This document shows positions 24,401-37,034 of a stretch of 64,000 bases of DNA, one piece after another. The notes under the pieces are model-generated. The model was not told where the DNA came from and did no database searches. It saw only the letters and a program-made list of their open reading frames with translations. The stretch spans positions 952,242 through 1,016,241 of the forward strand of contig JAQGDQ010000036.1 in assembly GCA_030141605.1 (NCBI GenBank). Direction: 5' to 3'. The number at the start of each line of letters is the position of its first letter. The first letter of the stretch is position 1. The translations under genes were made by a program, and so were the position numbers. The stretch comes from Tubiluchus corallicola. Lineage: Eukaryota; Priapulida; Priapulimorpha; Priapulimorphida; Tubiluchidae.

Positions 24401-27400
24401 TACTTTGTTATTAATCACTAGTGGTGTATAGACAGTACACTGCAACTAAATACTGTTTTGCGCTTTTGAGGGCAGTTTAGTAGCTTGTAGAAACACATTT
24501 TAAGTCCTTTTTATATGCTAAAATTAGCTGTTGATGGGTCACCTAATGTTATTTGTACAACTAGTTGTTCAGCGTTTCCAGCAAAAAAAACTCAAGGATG
24601 TTATGTTTCATTAGTTGAAAGCGACTGTGGCGAGTGATTGTATAACTTTACATTTCTTTCTTTGTTTTTTAAAGTTTGACATTGTAACTTTTTAAAATTT
24701 TTCTTAATCAACAGAATAAACAGTCTGGCAAGAGTCATGAAATCAGTAGTCTAATGAGCATATATTTTTACATTTTCGCATTTTTTTAAAAAAATGTAGT
24801 GTGCCAAAGCTAGGCACTTATCCTCTAAACATAGGTTCATCCAAGTATTATAGTGTATAATGTATTCATGATTAGATGGAAGCTAAATTTTGAGTATGGA
24901 AACCTAACTTTGGCCCATTAAAAGGTTTTTAAAAAATCAGGTGAACAAAACTAGGAAACAAAAGGAGGTGAAAATTTAAAAGCAAGTGAAACTATAATGC
25001 TACACTAAAAATCTTCAATGCTATAATGGAGTTACAAGTAATACTACTAGCACTACAGCTGCTTAAAAACAATGTATAATTTGTAGTATTATGCAGCTAA
25101 ATCGATTAGACAAGAACTGCAATGTGCAGTAATGCAACATAATGCTGTACAGCTAAATTTAATTGAGATTATAAAAAGCTTGGTATTTGCCATGGCAGGC
25201 ACTTAAAACGCGTCTTATGTTTGCTGGAATTGATGGTAGTATCAACACTTGCTTTACACTTTCAGGAACATACCAACACTTATCACCAGCCTCCGTCCAT
25301 CTCCAGTGTAGCCATGAACCGGCTTGAATCCTGTTGCAGACTTCAGTTTCTCCTGTACCTTCAGAAGTTGCACTTATAATCCCTTAATAAAACTGTGCTA
25401 ATATTGTTTCAGAAAGTGATCTTGACTAAATTAAAAAAATTGTATTTTGATTTTCGTGATTTAACAGCATTTGTCTGCCAGATCTCACCGTCCTTTTGTT
25501 GTACAGTATAATCCACTTATTACAATAATATACGAGGCCTGTTATAATGATAACGTTAATAATAATAATAGTGAAATAAGGAGGCCTGTTATAATGAGCC
25601 TCTGGTTACTTTGAGTAAATTTCAAATTCCCGTCAATTCTTAGGCTTTGATAATGTAGGCCCCTATTTAAACCTTGCTTACAGTGAGTTCCGATATTTTG
25701 AATTTTTGCTCATTATGTGGGAATTTTCTGCGCCTGTGATTGTACTCTCATGCATATAATGAGCATGAATTCTAAAATAACAGGCATTTGCCATTTACTC
25801 TTTTTTTTATGAAATAGTTGCTGAACAGTAGTATTTATTGAAAGTGTTCTTTTCATCGTTACGATCATATCAGCCTTGTAAGCTTCATATCTATAATGTA
25901 CACTTCAAATAAATGACCTCTGCTATAACGAGGCTCGTTCAAATTTTCACGGTGCTTTGAAACTTGTTGTAAACGAATTATACTGTATTTAAATAATATA
26001 TGATTGTGATTGGTTTTGCACATTCAAAACTTCAATACAAATGGCCAGAATACACCTGAAATTATGCTAATGAGAAAAACAGCATGGACTAATGTTAGAG
26101 CAGTTTTGGTCAAACAAACTACTCATCCAAAATTTAGGTCATCCTTTAGTATGATAAGATATTTCAATCCATCTAATCTTGCACATTTTTCCAGCAAATG
26201 TTTTGTAAACTTGTTTCAGTTTTGTGGCAAAGTAAGGAAACTTTGTGGTAATGTATACTTTAGTTTGCCGTCAGTTTGGTATCTTACGTCTGACACTTAC
26301 TAAGAGTTCAGCTTAAGACTGTGACAGTGATTTCACTTGGTAAGCTTTACTACAAAAACTTACTGGCTACTGCTAGTCTGACAGCCACACCATGTATGCA
26401 AGATGTGGCAGCTGCTCAATCTAACCTTATAAATAGTGTAGTTAAGCAGTAGTATTTATGTGAATTAGCAAGTTTTAGGTTTCCTGACAGTGAATTGCAA
26501 CATTACTCTCTATATTTGGTGTAGGCATTTTACAGCTGTCTCTTTTTCCCATCCCATCAATGTAATCAATGCTACACCCATTACAAAGCCATTGCAACCT
26601 TATTTTCTTATTGATTTGTACTGACATTGCCAAATGAGCCCTAGATTTAAGCATCATTTTTCCAACATTTGTATGTGGTGACAGGGCTTCTTATCCCTGT
26701 TTTCAAAGATGAAATTGCAGTTACTAACTTGAGTAATATGCAGATCGAGAGCACACACTAGTGCTCTAGTAACCTAAGTCCTAGCGTACTTGGGCCAATA
26801 CTCTTTCTTGTTGAGTGCTGCTGCAGTATAAAGTCTATAGGTAACCCTGGAAAAAAGCATGAAGAATGAGTGCGCATTTGCATTGGCAATTTGCCAGTTA
26901 TTCCAGAAAAACTTTTATGTACTTGCAAGACTGCAAGAATATGTCGAGCAAAATGATGCAAAAGAAAGAGGCTCGGGTATTTCACTCAAGGATGTGCATT
27001 ATATCAAGATCTTGTGTATAAGATTAAAGGAAAGCATGATCCACTACTTAACTTTAGTTCAAAACAATCTGCATAATAAAAACACACTTTTTTTTCGAAA
27101 ATCAATTATGTGAAAGAATGATTACCATGGAAGCTTAATTTCACATTCGTGTGGCTAGTTCTCTGCTGTTACATATATTTTGCCATTCGCCAATTAGATG
27201 GACAGTAGCACCTATATCTCAGTGCACAAAAATAGGCGCTGTAACTCTCAGTTCAGAGGTATTCTATTGTGATGTTTGTACACACGTTCGAGAGCTCATA
27301 CTTGAGCAAAATGGTGAACTTTAAATTTGAATTTTTAACTTAAAATTTGCCGAGTTTTTGTCATACTAACTATTATTATCATACTAAATATTGTACTTTA

Positions 27401-29932
27401 GCACTGTACTTTAATTTTCACTTTTAGTAACGCGCTCATGGAATGTTTATGCTGTTGAAAATTATATTCAGTTGTGACGTCATCACTAGTTGGGCTTGCC
27501 TGCCATTAATTAAGTTTTTAACCTGTTACCTAATTTCCAGAAATATTTTGGTATTATATAGGTGTTAATATGTAATGTATACTTTTTAATATACTTCATA
27601 AATGGGGTATGATGTGAAAACCTTCCCGTTTTCCTTGAAATGTTGTTATTTTATGACCAAAATGTTGCCGTCAACGAAAAAATGTTGATCCCCTTACAAT
27701 TGGCATAAAACTTATATATGATCAGTGTCTAAAAGACTGATATAAACAATTTGGGTTTAAACAACATGAGGTAATTACCTCAAATAAACCTTGTGAATAG
27801 TAATTAAAAGGTATGCTGTATACTGGATGTTCATCCTTAACATGCATTAATGCTGTGTCACATTATAGAGTAGTATTTGGGAAGCTCTTGTAATATAACA
27901 GCATAAAAGGTTAAATTAAATAAAAAAATGGCACTAATTACCTTGGCACAGGCAGGATTTTCAGTATTTTGAAATGGTTTACCTCGCATTGTCTCACAAG
28001 TTAGGAGAGACTTAATCCAGGAGTAGATTAATATCCATCATTTTTTTCTGCTGGGAGAAGCTGATAAATCTCACTCTTTCTAACCTTTCCAGGCACTATA
28101 CGTCTGCAATACTATTACCCAAGTAAAATGTTTCACTACTATAATGCCTATGTTTTACTAAATGAATTCTAATTCCAGAAATTTTGTGTGGCTGGAAAAA
28201 ATAAAACGAATAATGAAAACACACGTTTGACTTTAACTCTGGCAGTATATTTCTCCACATCTGTTTTTGAGTAGCCTTTGTTGTACTACAGCAGAAAGTC
28301 AGAGAAAAGAAAAGGCTCGCTAACTGGCCATTATGCCAGGTGGACCCCAGCTAGTTGACTGACGTTTGCCAACTTGTGTATTGCCTTTGATCTTTGTTGA
28401 CATAAAAGCACCTCTGTATGATTGTGTAACACTGTGTGGTTTAGTTTTCTTCTTTATCTCATTTTCATGTGTCACCAACTTACTGATGGACAGTTTATCA
28501 ACTGGTACATGTACAGTGAATCTGTTTGGTTCAGTTAGCAAATTTTAGTGGACCATTTCAAGATTTGCTGGTCTAAGTATATCTATAAAACTTGATGCTT
28601 AAAAATGTTTTGCGAGAATATAAAAATTTTCAGTAATGCTTAGGTATAGTTTTTTAAGATGATACTTGTATTTTTGTTTGGCATGAACACTTGACTGTTG
28701 TAAAAGTAATTATGTCTTCACAGAACAACAAAACATTTTCAACGCAGTCAAACAAGATTGTAAAATGATACTTGTATTATTATATTATGCTGTATGTTAT
28801 ACTGTATATTATATATGTATTATATGTATGCATTATTAGAAAATTTTAGTCTTGGTGTGTTAATTGGCTGACCAATGTGCATTATTTTTAATGTGCTTAT
28901 TAGTTTATAATAAATGCAACTAATTTTTTTATTTTTCTTCAGATAAATGAATTGAGCCATGTTCATATCCCAGTAATGTTGATGCCTGATGATTTCAAGG
29001 CATTCAGTAAAACACGAGTGGACAATCATCTCTTTAACAAGTAAGTGAATGCTGCTAGTTGGGCAAATTATTTAAAGCAGCCATGGGCTAAATAAATGCC
29101 TGAGTTACCAATTATTTGAGACAAGAATCCAGCACACAGTAACAGATAACAATGATCTTGGCAAATGTAGTTTGGAATGATCCTTAATTACATATTTTAT
29201 ATTAGGTGACTACAACTATATTATTTTTTGCAAAATCAGCATTATTATTACATATAAACAGGACTATGAATTGGGGTTTCTGCTCAATAAAGTCCTGCAA
29301 AATGCTTTCACAGTACAGCGAATGGCTTCATTTAGAAACCATTGCAAGCTCATACAGTACAACTAATCATAAATTGCCTACAAGATTTCGCAGTTTGCAT
29401 TTATTATTTTTTATTTCAAATGTTTTATCTCATATATAATTTGTTAACCTTGTGGAAATGATATCGAATTCACTTTCATATCATAATGACATCTTGCTTG
29501 AATAACATTAATTGAGACAGTAAACAGGCTGCAATCTGTAAATTGAGATTTGCAAGGCAAGCCTTTGTTAGCATGGTCCTGTTAAAAAGAAATTTATAAA
29601 CAAGTTATCATACAATGGCAAAATAAATTTGATTTACATAACTCATAAATTGTGTAACTCACAATCTACGTGTAACAATATAATTATCTTTTGCAACAAA
29701 ATGTACCAAATGTTAAATTGCCTTTGCCTTTAAGTAAGTGCTGACTTGCAAACTTTAAAAACCAGCCATTTCTTCCTTCTATGATATTGTTAGTGTATGT
29801 TTTATGGTTCAAATTGTGTTCCAAATTTTTTTTAGGGAAAATATGCCAAGTCATTTTAAAGTTAAAGAATACTGTCCATTGGTATTCAGAAATTTAAGAG
29901 AGAGATTCAACGTTGATGATGGATATTATATG
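17876..29932 (+). CDS. PIP4K2: Phosphatidylinositol 5-phosphate 4-kinase type II, 5' part
   Basis: Three coding exons (17876-17989, 28943-29040, 29836-29932) join in frame to give 103 residues. The enzyme phosphorylates PI5P at the 4-position to make PI(4,5)P2, at endomembranes and in the nucleus. Seen here: [20 protein letters not shown], then [20 protein letters not shown], then [20 protein letters not shown]. These match the start of vertebrate PIP4K2A/B/C almost residue for residue as I know them, and invertebrates usually have one gene. The ATP-binding and activation-loop parts are in later exons, which I did not find before the window's next plus-strand gene at 51.2 kb. Intron 1 is 10.95 kb and intron 2 is 0.8 kb. 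Confidence 0.93.
18300..18450. repeat. (TA)n microsatellite
   Basis: Interrupted TA and TATC repeats in PIP4K2 intron 1. Confidence 0.95.
18712..19022. repeat. Dispersed 310-bp repeat, copy 1
   Basis: Aligns along its whole length with 52686-53006. Shared blocks include GATGATCGTGAAAA, GTCAAAGGTTA, ACAATGCATTTG, TGCTTTACCCACATGT and GGTACACTTAAACTT. Similarity stops sharply after ACACTTAAACTT, which marks one end of the element. Confidence 0.85.
19023..19726. other. No recognisable feature (PIP4K2 intron 1)
   Basis: Intronic AT-rich DNA; a 63-codon frame at 19553-19744 has no family resemblance. Confidence 0.4.
19727..22338 (-). mobile_element. Degenerate LINE with reverse transcriptase, antisense in PIP4K2 intron 1
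   Basis: Read on the minus strand from 22338: a pre-RT linker ([20 protein letters not shown]), then out-of-frame [30 protein letters not shown] (about 21530-21495), [16 protein letters not shown], and the catalytic KYADDCTLY with YADD at 21266-21277. [19 protein letters not shown] follows, then a C-terminal cysteine-rich [19 protein letters not shown] near 20200. Order and spacing are those of Jockey/CR1-like elements. Several frameshifts make it dead. The 3' tail is AATAAAGACTTATCATCATC at 19742-19723 on this strand. No endonuclease domain is recognisable, so it is 5'-truncated. Confidence 0.88.
22339..23460. other. No recognisable feature (PIP4K2 intron 1)
   Basis: AT-rich intron with no exon or repeat that I can name. 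Confidence 0.4.
23461..23886. repeat. 212-bp recent tandem duplication
   Basis: Two copies beginning TAATACTCAAAAGTTTGAC at 23461 and 23673 are nearly identical, with only a few substitutions and one extra T. Confidence 0.95.
23887..25503. other. No recognisable feature (PIP4K2 intron 1)
   Basis: Intronic DNA. The 25200-25390 part has a more balanced base composition but no frame that I recognise. Confidence 0.4.
25504..25985. mobile_element. Pogo/Tigger-like MITE
   Basis: The element starts CAGTATAATCC and ends AATTATACTG, inverted copies, and is flanked by TA on both sides (25502-25503 and 25986-25987), the target site of Tc1/mariner-pogo transposons. Inner motifs GAGGCCTGTTATAATGA and CTGCTATAACGAGGC match the TAACGAGG-type termini of the pogo/Tigger group. 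There is no transposase in 482 bp. Confidence 0.85.
25988..27114. other. No recognisable feature (PIP4K2 intron 1)
   Basis: A 97-codon frame at 26010-26303 shows no known domain. Otherwise AT-rich intron. Confidence 0.4.
27115..27645. repeat. Dispersed 0.5-kb repeat, copy 1 (partner at 46.7-47.2 kb)
   Basis: Co-linear with 46707-47225 through blocks such as GGCGCTGTA or GGTGCTGTA, CTCTCAGTTCAGA, ACACACGTTCGA, ACTTGCCGAGTTTT-type and ATATGGGGTA(G/T)GAT. The 46.7 kb copy keeps more CpG; this one has TG or CA at many of those sites and is therefore probably older or more methylated. Confidence 0.8.
27646..28942. other. No recognisable feature (end of PIP4K2 intron 1)
   Basis: AT-rich intron ending in the acceptor of PIP4K2 exon 2. 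Frames at 28320-28548 occur on both strands and lack support. Confidence 0.4.
28943..29040 (+). CDS. PIP4K2: PIP4K2 coding exon 2
   Basis: Acceptor TTCTTCAG, donor GTAAGT. Encodes [14 protein letters not shown] and then [11 protein letters not shown], with a split Lys codon (AA|G) finished in exon 3. Confidence 0.95.
29836..29932 (+). CDS. PIP4K2: PIP4K2 coding exon 3
   Basis: Acceptor TTTTTTTAG, donor GTAAGG. Encodes [20 protein letters not shown] and then [12 protein letters not shown], ending on a codon boundary. VDDGYYM replaces the IDDQDFQ of vertebrates. Confidence 0.94.
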
Positions 29933-30030
29933 GTAAGGGTGTTTCATTTCATTACAAGGAATTTAAATTGTAACACAATTAAGATAGATCTTTTATGCTA
30001 AGTTTATAAAATATTACATTAAATTACAGT

Positions 30031-30430
30031 TAGGGGTGTTAAACAATACAAATTTGGTAATGCGATAGTTTTTCCAGTGATACGATAACGATATGATGCA
30101 AAAAATAAAGTGTTAAAAACGATACTGAAATTCGACAATTTAAGCAAAACAGAAAAGCATTATTAATAATTAAAATTATTAAGCGCTTTAGTGTATTCTG
30201 TGCTGTTTACTTAAATGATTGCTAGTTATAAAGTACAAGTTTTCTGTGTCTTTATTTCTAATAAAGAGACATATGATGTCTATCTAATTTTAATTATAAT
30301 ATGTTTTTTATCACACCACAAATATAGACAACTATAAGAGCTAGCTTCACAAATCCTCATCTGTCACTATTAGTCGTGGGCCTGTGGTTAAAACCTAATT
30401 AATTATATTATTATATGCTCTCAGTATCAC
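30031..30430. mobile_element. Possible hAT remnant
   Basis: TAGGGGTGTTAAACAATAC followed by AGTGATACGATAACGATA resembles the left end of hAT elements with a GGGGTGT terminus and GATACGATA motifs. I found no matching right end, so the limits are uncertain. Confidence 0.35.
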
Positions 30431-31084
30431 TTATCTCTTCTCGGATAAGTTTCTAGAATTCTGATAAGGAACTTTGCAAAAATGCAAAGTGCTGGTGCAA
30501 ATGAAATAGACAGTCTTGCAAAAGCAGCCGTTGTTGTTTGCAGAGCAAGAACTAAAAAGCCAGGTACACAAAATGTATCATTTGGCATCTACATCTATAA
30601 TTATCATTAATGTTTACTTCTTTCAAATGTTTAGCGAAAATTGTAGTTGAGCTGTAATTAGTGTATTTTCGTTTGCATTACCTACAGATGGTGAATGTTT
30701 TTGAACCTTCACTAATAAAAGGAAAATGGTTCTGATAAATCCTTGTACTGTTTCTCAGCCAAGATTTCTGCTAAACAGTCAGTCCAGTCCCTGCTAACGG
30801 AGTGTAAGTCACGTGCGAGGTGTATCTATTATACAATGCCATATTTTTGTAGGCAATTTCCTGATTCATGTACCAATTACGTCTACGACGAAATTGAAAC
30901 TTTTTGCATCATTGTTGTAATGATTCGTAGCTAAGGAAGCGACGACAGATAAACATATTGCTATGATAAAAATATTTATCTATGCGAACTGCACATTAAC
31001 GTAAACTCGTAAAGTGACACTAAAAGTATGGTACAGTGCATTAGGCATCCGCACGTCAATACGATTCAGAATGAAGATAACCGT

Positions 31085-31402
31085 TATTGCCAGGCGATAC
31101 AAGAAAATGACTTTGCAGACCTTTCAAACCAAAGAAACAATTAATTGTAGAAGGAAATGATGGTCTAATTACTGATGCTCAACAGCAAACTGAAGCCATA
31201 GCAGAATTTTTTCAACGAATTTTTAATGATGAAAATGCACCTGGGGTTAAAAGGACTCACTATCCAATGAAAGTTCCATTTACCAAAGAAGAAGTAAAGC
31301 ATGCGGCAAAATCATTGAAAAATAACAAAAGCCCGGGCACTGATGAATTAAATGCTGAGTTAGTCAAGTATGGATCAGAAAATTTATATGCAGAAATTGC
31401 TG

Positions 31403-31419
<17 letters not shown>
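31085..31419 (+). pseudogene. LINE fragment just upstream of the reverse transcriptase core
   Basis: The frame ending at the TGA of 31417-31419 reads EAIAEFFQRIFNDENAP, then [20 protein letters not shown] and [16 protein letters not shown]. This is the typical [24 protein letters not shown] segment that precedes motif 1 of non-LTR reverse transcriptases. The catalytic part is absent: the frame runs into a hairpin and then a GA tract. Confidence 0.8.
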
Positions 31420-32052
<633 letters not shown>

Positions 32053-32534
32053 GAAATTAAGAAAAAGCGGGAAGATGAAAGATTTCTTTGTAAAGGAATC
32101 TTCGCTTATTGAAACGATTCTTTACTAGCAAAAGTTCACAATGATTTCCACATGAAAGCCATTCTAAATCGAATTTCCTTTGATATTATTCCTTTAATAC
32201 TGGTCTATTAAGCAAGAGTTAGCGACATTATCCGATTTCAATTTGTGATTAAACGGACGATGATGCTTTCGGTCAGGCTCTGCGAGGTCCCAGATGAAAT
32301 GGAATAGCCGCGCAAGTCAATTGGTCAGGAGGCGAAGCCTCCTCTTTTTTTAGCCAAGTCGCCCCACACAAGACGAATGGCACTCGTGGTAAATGAGTAC
32401 AGTAAAAGGCGAAGTTTCAACTGGAGAAACACATTTTAAACATTTTAATTAATTTGTTAGTGATCAGGAAAGCAACCAGGAGTAGACATTTTAGACGAAA
32501 ACCGGCAAAATAAGAAAAAGCATTCAAGTTTGAG

Positions 32535-32945
32535 GACAAGAAGGCACTCTTTGTAAATAAAGCTTAAAAATTCGCTTTGAAAGTCTGTATTACCATTGGG
32601 GCTGCCATTTTAACGAAAAATCGTTTAGATTAAGTTTAGATAACATTGTGTAAAATTTGAAAAAATAACGGGAACATTTGTAGCGCACTCTTTACTAACT
32701 AAGCAAAAGTTTAACAAACCATGTCTTGTCAATAAGATCAATAATGTCTTTTTGGTGAATCAGTGGTGCACACTGGGAAGGTGAATCAGCGACGTTTTAC
32801 CAGGTGACACGAGAATTTTAAATTGTTACGAATTTTCTTCCCCAATTCTTTCAAAGGGGTTCTTTCTTAAGTCTTTCAAAAGGATAAGCGTAATGCCAAG
32901 TAATTTAACTTTGTTTAGAAAATTCTTTAGGATGAAATGTAAGGC
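32535..32945. repeat. Dispersed repeat, copy 2, with a single fold-back arm
   Basis: The segment 32535-32590 (CTCTTTGTAAATAAAGCTTA) resembles one arm of the fold-back at 4002-4160, and 32630-32945 is co-linear with 4264-4600. The same order of arm and body in both places supports one element family. Confidence 0.7.
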
Positions 32946-34069
32946 TGATATGACCTTAAAGAAAAGTCCAAGCCTTCTGGAAAGTTCGCGAAAAATCTTA
33001 GAAGGATTTAGTAATAAAAATATTGTGGCGAGTCGCAGGATTAAACCGTCACGGGCTTCGTGAAAATGCAGTGTATTGAATGTAAAATTTTGTGGGCCAA
33101 TCAGAGCTCAGTTTTCTAGGCCAATTTTCTCGAGCGTGCAACCTGTTTTCATAGATTCGAGGGCAGTGCGTTCTGGGCCATGTTCGGTTTCGGATTTCAT
33201 TTTGTTTTTCTCTTCTTGGTTGTTGTTATTAAGTCAGTCGTGATTCAGTAATTTTTGGTTTAACCCCTTGGTTTGCATTTCGCCTCAACGCGTAAGTGTC
33301 AGCTGTAAACTGTTGTTAAGTGTTTCATTTTACTGTTTTTCTTTCTTTTCTTTTTTATAATTTTCTTTAGTTAACTATGAATCCTCGCTATTATAGACGG
33401 CATCACAATATGATAAGCCGTTCGTGTAATTAGTAAAATCAATTTAAATCCGCGATCATTTCAGCTTGGAAGCTCCCATTTTGAATCTTCCACCAATGAC
33501 GTCGTCCATCGGCTGAAGAAAAGCAGCGCACTGTCAAATTCCGTCAGAAGTGAATTAAGATTTTACAAAAAATTAGGTAGCTGACTTTGTGATATTTTTG
33601 CATGAGCATTAGGCGAGCTGCAGAAGTTTCGGGTTACTTTAAGCAGCGCATGCTTACAGAAAGTTCCGATGCGCTTACGTAAAGTCACGAAGTCCACCAG
33701 TTACGTCACCATTTTCAAGCTAATGACCGTTACCACCACACCTGGAAATTTCTATCCAGCGGTAAGATAAATTACCTTTATGGTTTATAGACATCGTTTT
33801 TCCTGCGTGATAGTAGCAAAATAAACCCAAAGTGCTATATGATTGATTTTGACTTTGATTTAACTCAAAATTTCGAACTAGGTTCATAGAATACATAACA
33901 TACAATACTTGCAAGACATACAATAATTATAACCCCTCCTCCCAACATATACAAATTAATACATAAATAAATAAAATAACAGTACAATATAAATATAGTG
34001 ACGCATTTTACACTCCAGACATAAGAGACCAATGGAGGAAAGTATTAGATAGAAATTATGGGTGACAAT
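32946..34069. other. Spacer with CCAAT-box-like sites, no gene
   Basis: GGCCAATCAG (about 33101) and GGCCAATTTT (about 33119) lie in a less AT-rich block, which could be a promoter or the remnant of an LTR beginning near TGTGGCGAGTCGCAGG (33024). Neither can be shown. No reading frame of interest follows. Confidence 0.3.
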
Positions 34070-34459
34070 TCAGGCTGGAAGTATGATATTGTTTACTGTG
34101 GATAGTGCTATTGGCTTGTAATTATTCCTGGCTGTAATCTCCTTATTTTTGTCTTTCACAATCGGTACAATGACAGACAACATTAGAGAATCAGGCAAAA
34201 AACAATGTATGATACAAGCGCTATATAACAGTGATAATACTATTGGCAGCATATGTGAAGCATACCTAAAATGTTCCGATTTAATTGCATCATTTCCAGC
34301 CGATTTGTGCAGAGATAGTTTTGAAATTGCCTCTTGCACTTCTCTCACAGTGAAAGAACTCACAGCACTAAATGACTTGTCTTTTCCTTTAATGACTGGT
34401 GAGCAGTGACACTGGCACTGCACACGTGACCAGAACCATGTAGCAAAGCACGCAAACAT
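34070..34459 (-). pseudogene. LINE reverse transcriptase fragment
   Basis: 129 codons on the minus strand contain FTVREVQEAISKLSLHKSAG, NDAIKSEHFRYAS, LPDSLMLSVIVPIVKDKNKE and NNYKPIALST, which are the pre-RT and first RT blocks of non-LTR elements (KaxGxDgi, LPxxxxxsviiPivKdk, NYRPIaLst). It is cut before the YADD motif. It is a different family from the 20-22 kb element by its wording. Confidence 0.85.
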
Positions 34460-35024
34460 TTCAACTTGAAATGCATCTATGTGGCTTTGACATTACCATT
34501 AATTATAGATCGATACATAACCCAAGAGAGGTGGGCACTCAGGCGTGTCACATCAAAGCAGTTTAGGCAGCCACGATCACAAATCGATCACGGCAGTATG
34601 CCCGTGAAGCCTCTAATCAAGGCAGTCGTATTGCCTTTCAAAAACAGGCGAGGTGGATAAGTTTTAGTGGTTCAGTAACGACGGCGCTAAGATGGAGAAA
34701 CTACATTAACAGTGTCACAGCCTCACGAAAATTGTTCCTGTAAAAGCAGCTATTACCTCTCCCTATTAAATTGTGGAAAAATCCTTTCTTAATGCACAAG
34801 AAAACACTCTTCACGAGTAAAGCTTAAAAAATTCATCTTGAAATATTATGTCGGAAATACATTTCCGAAGTAACAAATTACCAGTTACCTGATGTAAATA
34901 AGTGTAGGGAGTATCTAAAAAGTATGTATATAATTAGTTCTGTAGTTCTATTATGCTGGTACGTAAACAGAAACCTGTCTTAACTTAACCCAACATGCAC
35001 TAACTGTAGTTAAAGGGAAGTAAA
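34460..35024. other. Spacer with one fold-back arm
   Basis: About 34790-34860 reads GCACAAGAAAACACTC and then AAAGCTTAAAAAATTC, a single arm of the family seen as a palindrome at 4002-4160. Nothing else is recognised. Confidence 0.5.
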
Positions 35025-35041
35025 GAACCACAACAACAGCG

Positions 35042-35086
<45 letters not shown>

Positions 35087-35825
35087 GCAGCAACAGCAGT
35101 AGCAACAACAACAACAGCGACAGCGACAACAACAACAACAACAACAGCAGCATCAACAACAACAACAACAACAATAACAACAGCAGCGGCATCAACAACA
35201 ACAACAACAGCGACAACAACAACAACAACAGCAGCGACAACAACAACAACAGCGACAACAACAACAGCAGCAGCAGCAGCAGCATCAACAACAACAACAA
35301 CAACAACAACAACAGCGACAACAGCAGAAGCAGCAACAACAACAACAACAACAACTGCAACTGCAACAGCAATAGCAGAAACCCAACGGTGATGACGGAT
35401 GACATTAACCAACAATGACGACAACATCTACGACACCAACACCAACAACAACGCCCCCACTGCCGCCAGCGGCAATGACAACGACAACGATAACAGCCAC
35501 GACAACAATGCGAAAATCACCCACGTCCCCACCCACAATACAACAACGTTGACAACAAAACAACAACAACAACAAAAACAATAACAGCAACAGCAACAAC
35601 TATAACAGCGGTAGGGGCTTCAACAGTAAGAGCAGCAGCAGCTTTGACAGCAACAGTGTGACAACGACAGCGACAATTACAATGACAACAACAACACCCC
35701 CCACCGGTAGCGACAACGACAAAGAGAACAATAGCAACAATGACACCACCAACAACAACACCACGACCATCACCACCATGAAGAACATCAACAGCTACAA
35801 CTGCAGCAACAGCGTAAAAATATTG
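35025..35825. repeat. Compound CAA/CAG/CGA trinucleotide field
   Basis: Dense ACA, AGC and CGA triplets on the plus strand, purest from 35030 to 35375. Frames with poly-Thr/Asn/Gln on one strand and poly-Leu/Val on the other are artefacts without conserved flanks. Confidence 0.93.
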
Positions 35826-36481
35826 TAGTTATCTGATCATAAATATGGAATTTTACACTAAGTGGAAATTACGCGTATTATTGACTACAGTTGGGTCGGT
35901 AATATTATTATTATTTTAGTGGCTGAAAGCATACAATATTGTAATTTTATAACAAAGTTACCTACCTATGGCTTTCTCCTTTGAGCTTGGTAAAAACTTC
36001 GACTTCCATAAAAACATAAACTGGAACATAAACATAAACATATATTGTGTGTTTTCAACCGCTTATATTACCCACCTAGCAAGGATCAATGATGCGCGCG
36101 CTTTCCACGTGGTGTAACAAACAACACTGCCTGTCACTAATAGGTTCCACACTGAGTAAAGAGGCGCGTCCTTAACAGTTTCTCTTTTCAACTTGACACG
36201 TTGTCATTTCTCCTTCATTATCTCAACCGCCGCATCGCTCTCGCAGCTTCCCTAGTTGAAGAGTGACTGATTCAGTGCGGCAGAGGAGACTTTCAATTTC
36301 AAGGGCGTTAAAGATTCAGACTTTATCAGATTTTGTTACGAAATAAAATTTTCTAAGATTAGATGGACTAGCAAGAGTGACAATTAATTTATGACAGACG
36401 TTTCATAGAGAAAAGAGAAAGGAATAAATTTAGCTGAGTACCGCCAAAATTTGGTATTCAGACAATTTTTTCTTTTCTTTT
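35826..36481. other. No recognisable feature
   Basis: Mixed-composition spacer between the trinucleotide field and the hAT element. Confidence 0.4.
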
Positions 36482-37030
36482 CAGTGGCGGCCCGTAGTTA
36501 AAATTGATGGGGGTGCTGCTTCAGACAATTTTTAGCCATTCTTTTAATACTGTGTAAAACGAAACAAGCATATGTATTTTTAACGTTGTAATTAACAATT
36601 GTAATTTTAAACAAACAAACGTACAATAATTTATACGTGAACTTGATAAAATCTTAAACAAAAAATGTTTTGCTTGTGTCGAATTAAACTGCCACAAAAA
36701 TTATGAAAAGATAAATTGCCACAGTTCAAGAATGTGCCGGTACACAGCTTTCAAGCACGTGACAGCTGACAACAGACTGTGTGAGCGACAGTACTTTCTC
36801 TACTTGGCAGCAGACGCTAACACTAGCAGCACTAGCACGTTTTAGAACAGCCAAACACACTACTATGGTGGTTGTGAAGCAAATTGTACTCCCCCCACGT
36901 GCTCCGGTTCCGCACAAGTATAAAAATGAACTAAAGAAAAAAGACTTATTACATTGAATATTATCGATGATAATTATTGAGTGAAAACAGGAGGTGCTGC
37001 AGTACCACAGTACTTATTCTCGAGCCGCCA
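36482..37030. mobile_element. hAT element, second copy, right end damaged
   Basis: The left end CAGTGGCGGCCCGTAG and right end CGAGCCGCCA are inverted relatives of each other, and the interior (ATACTGTGTAAAACGAAACAA, GTGAAAACAG, AGGTGCTGCAGTACC with the arms reversed) follows the element at 3341-3948. The final bases of the right terminus and the target duplication are missing where the 202-bp tandem repeat begins. Confidence 0.8.
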
Positions 37031-37034
37031 ACAA

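Noticed and set aside
30480-30580. Possible PIP4K2 exon 4
   Set aside because: An AG and a GT are present, but the peptide between them does not resemble the family's RSAPL or RYIIKT segment.
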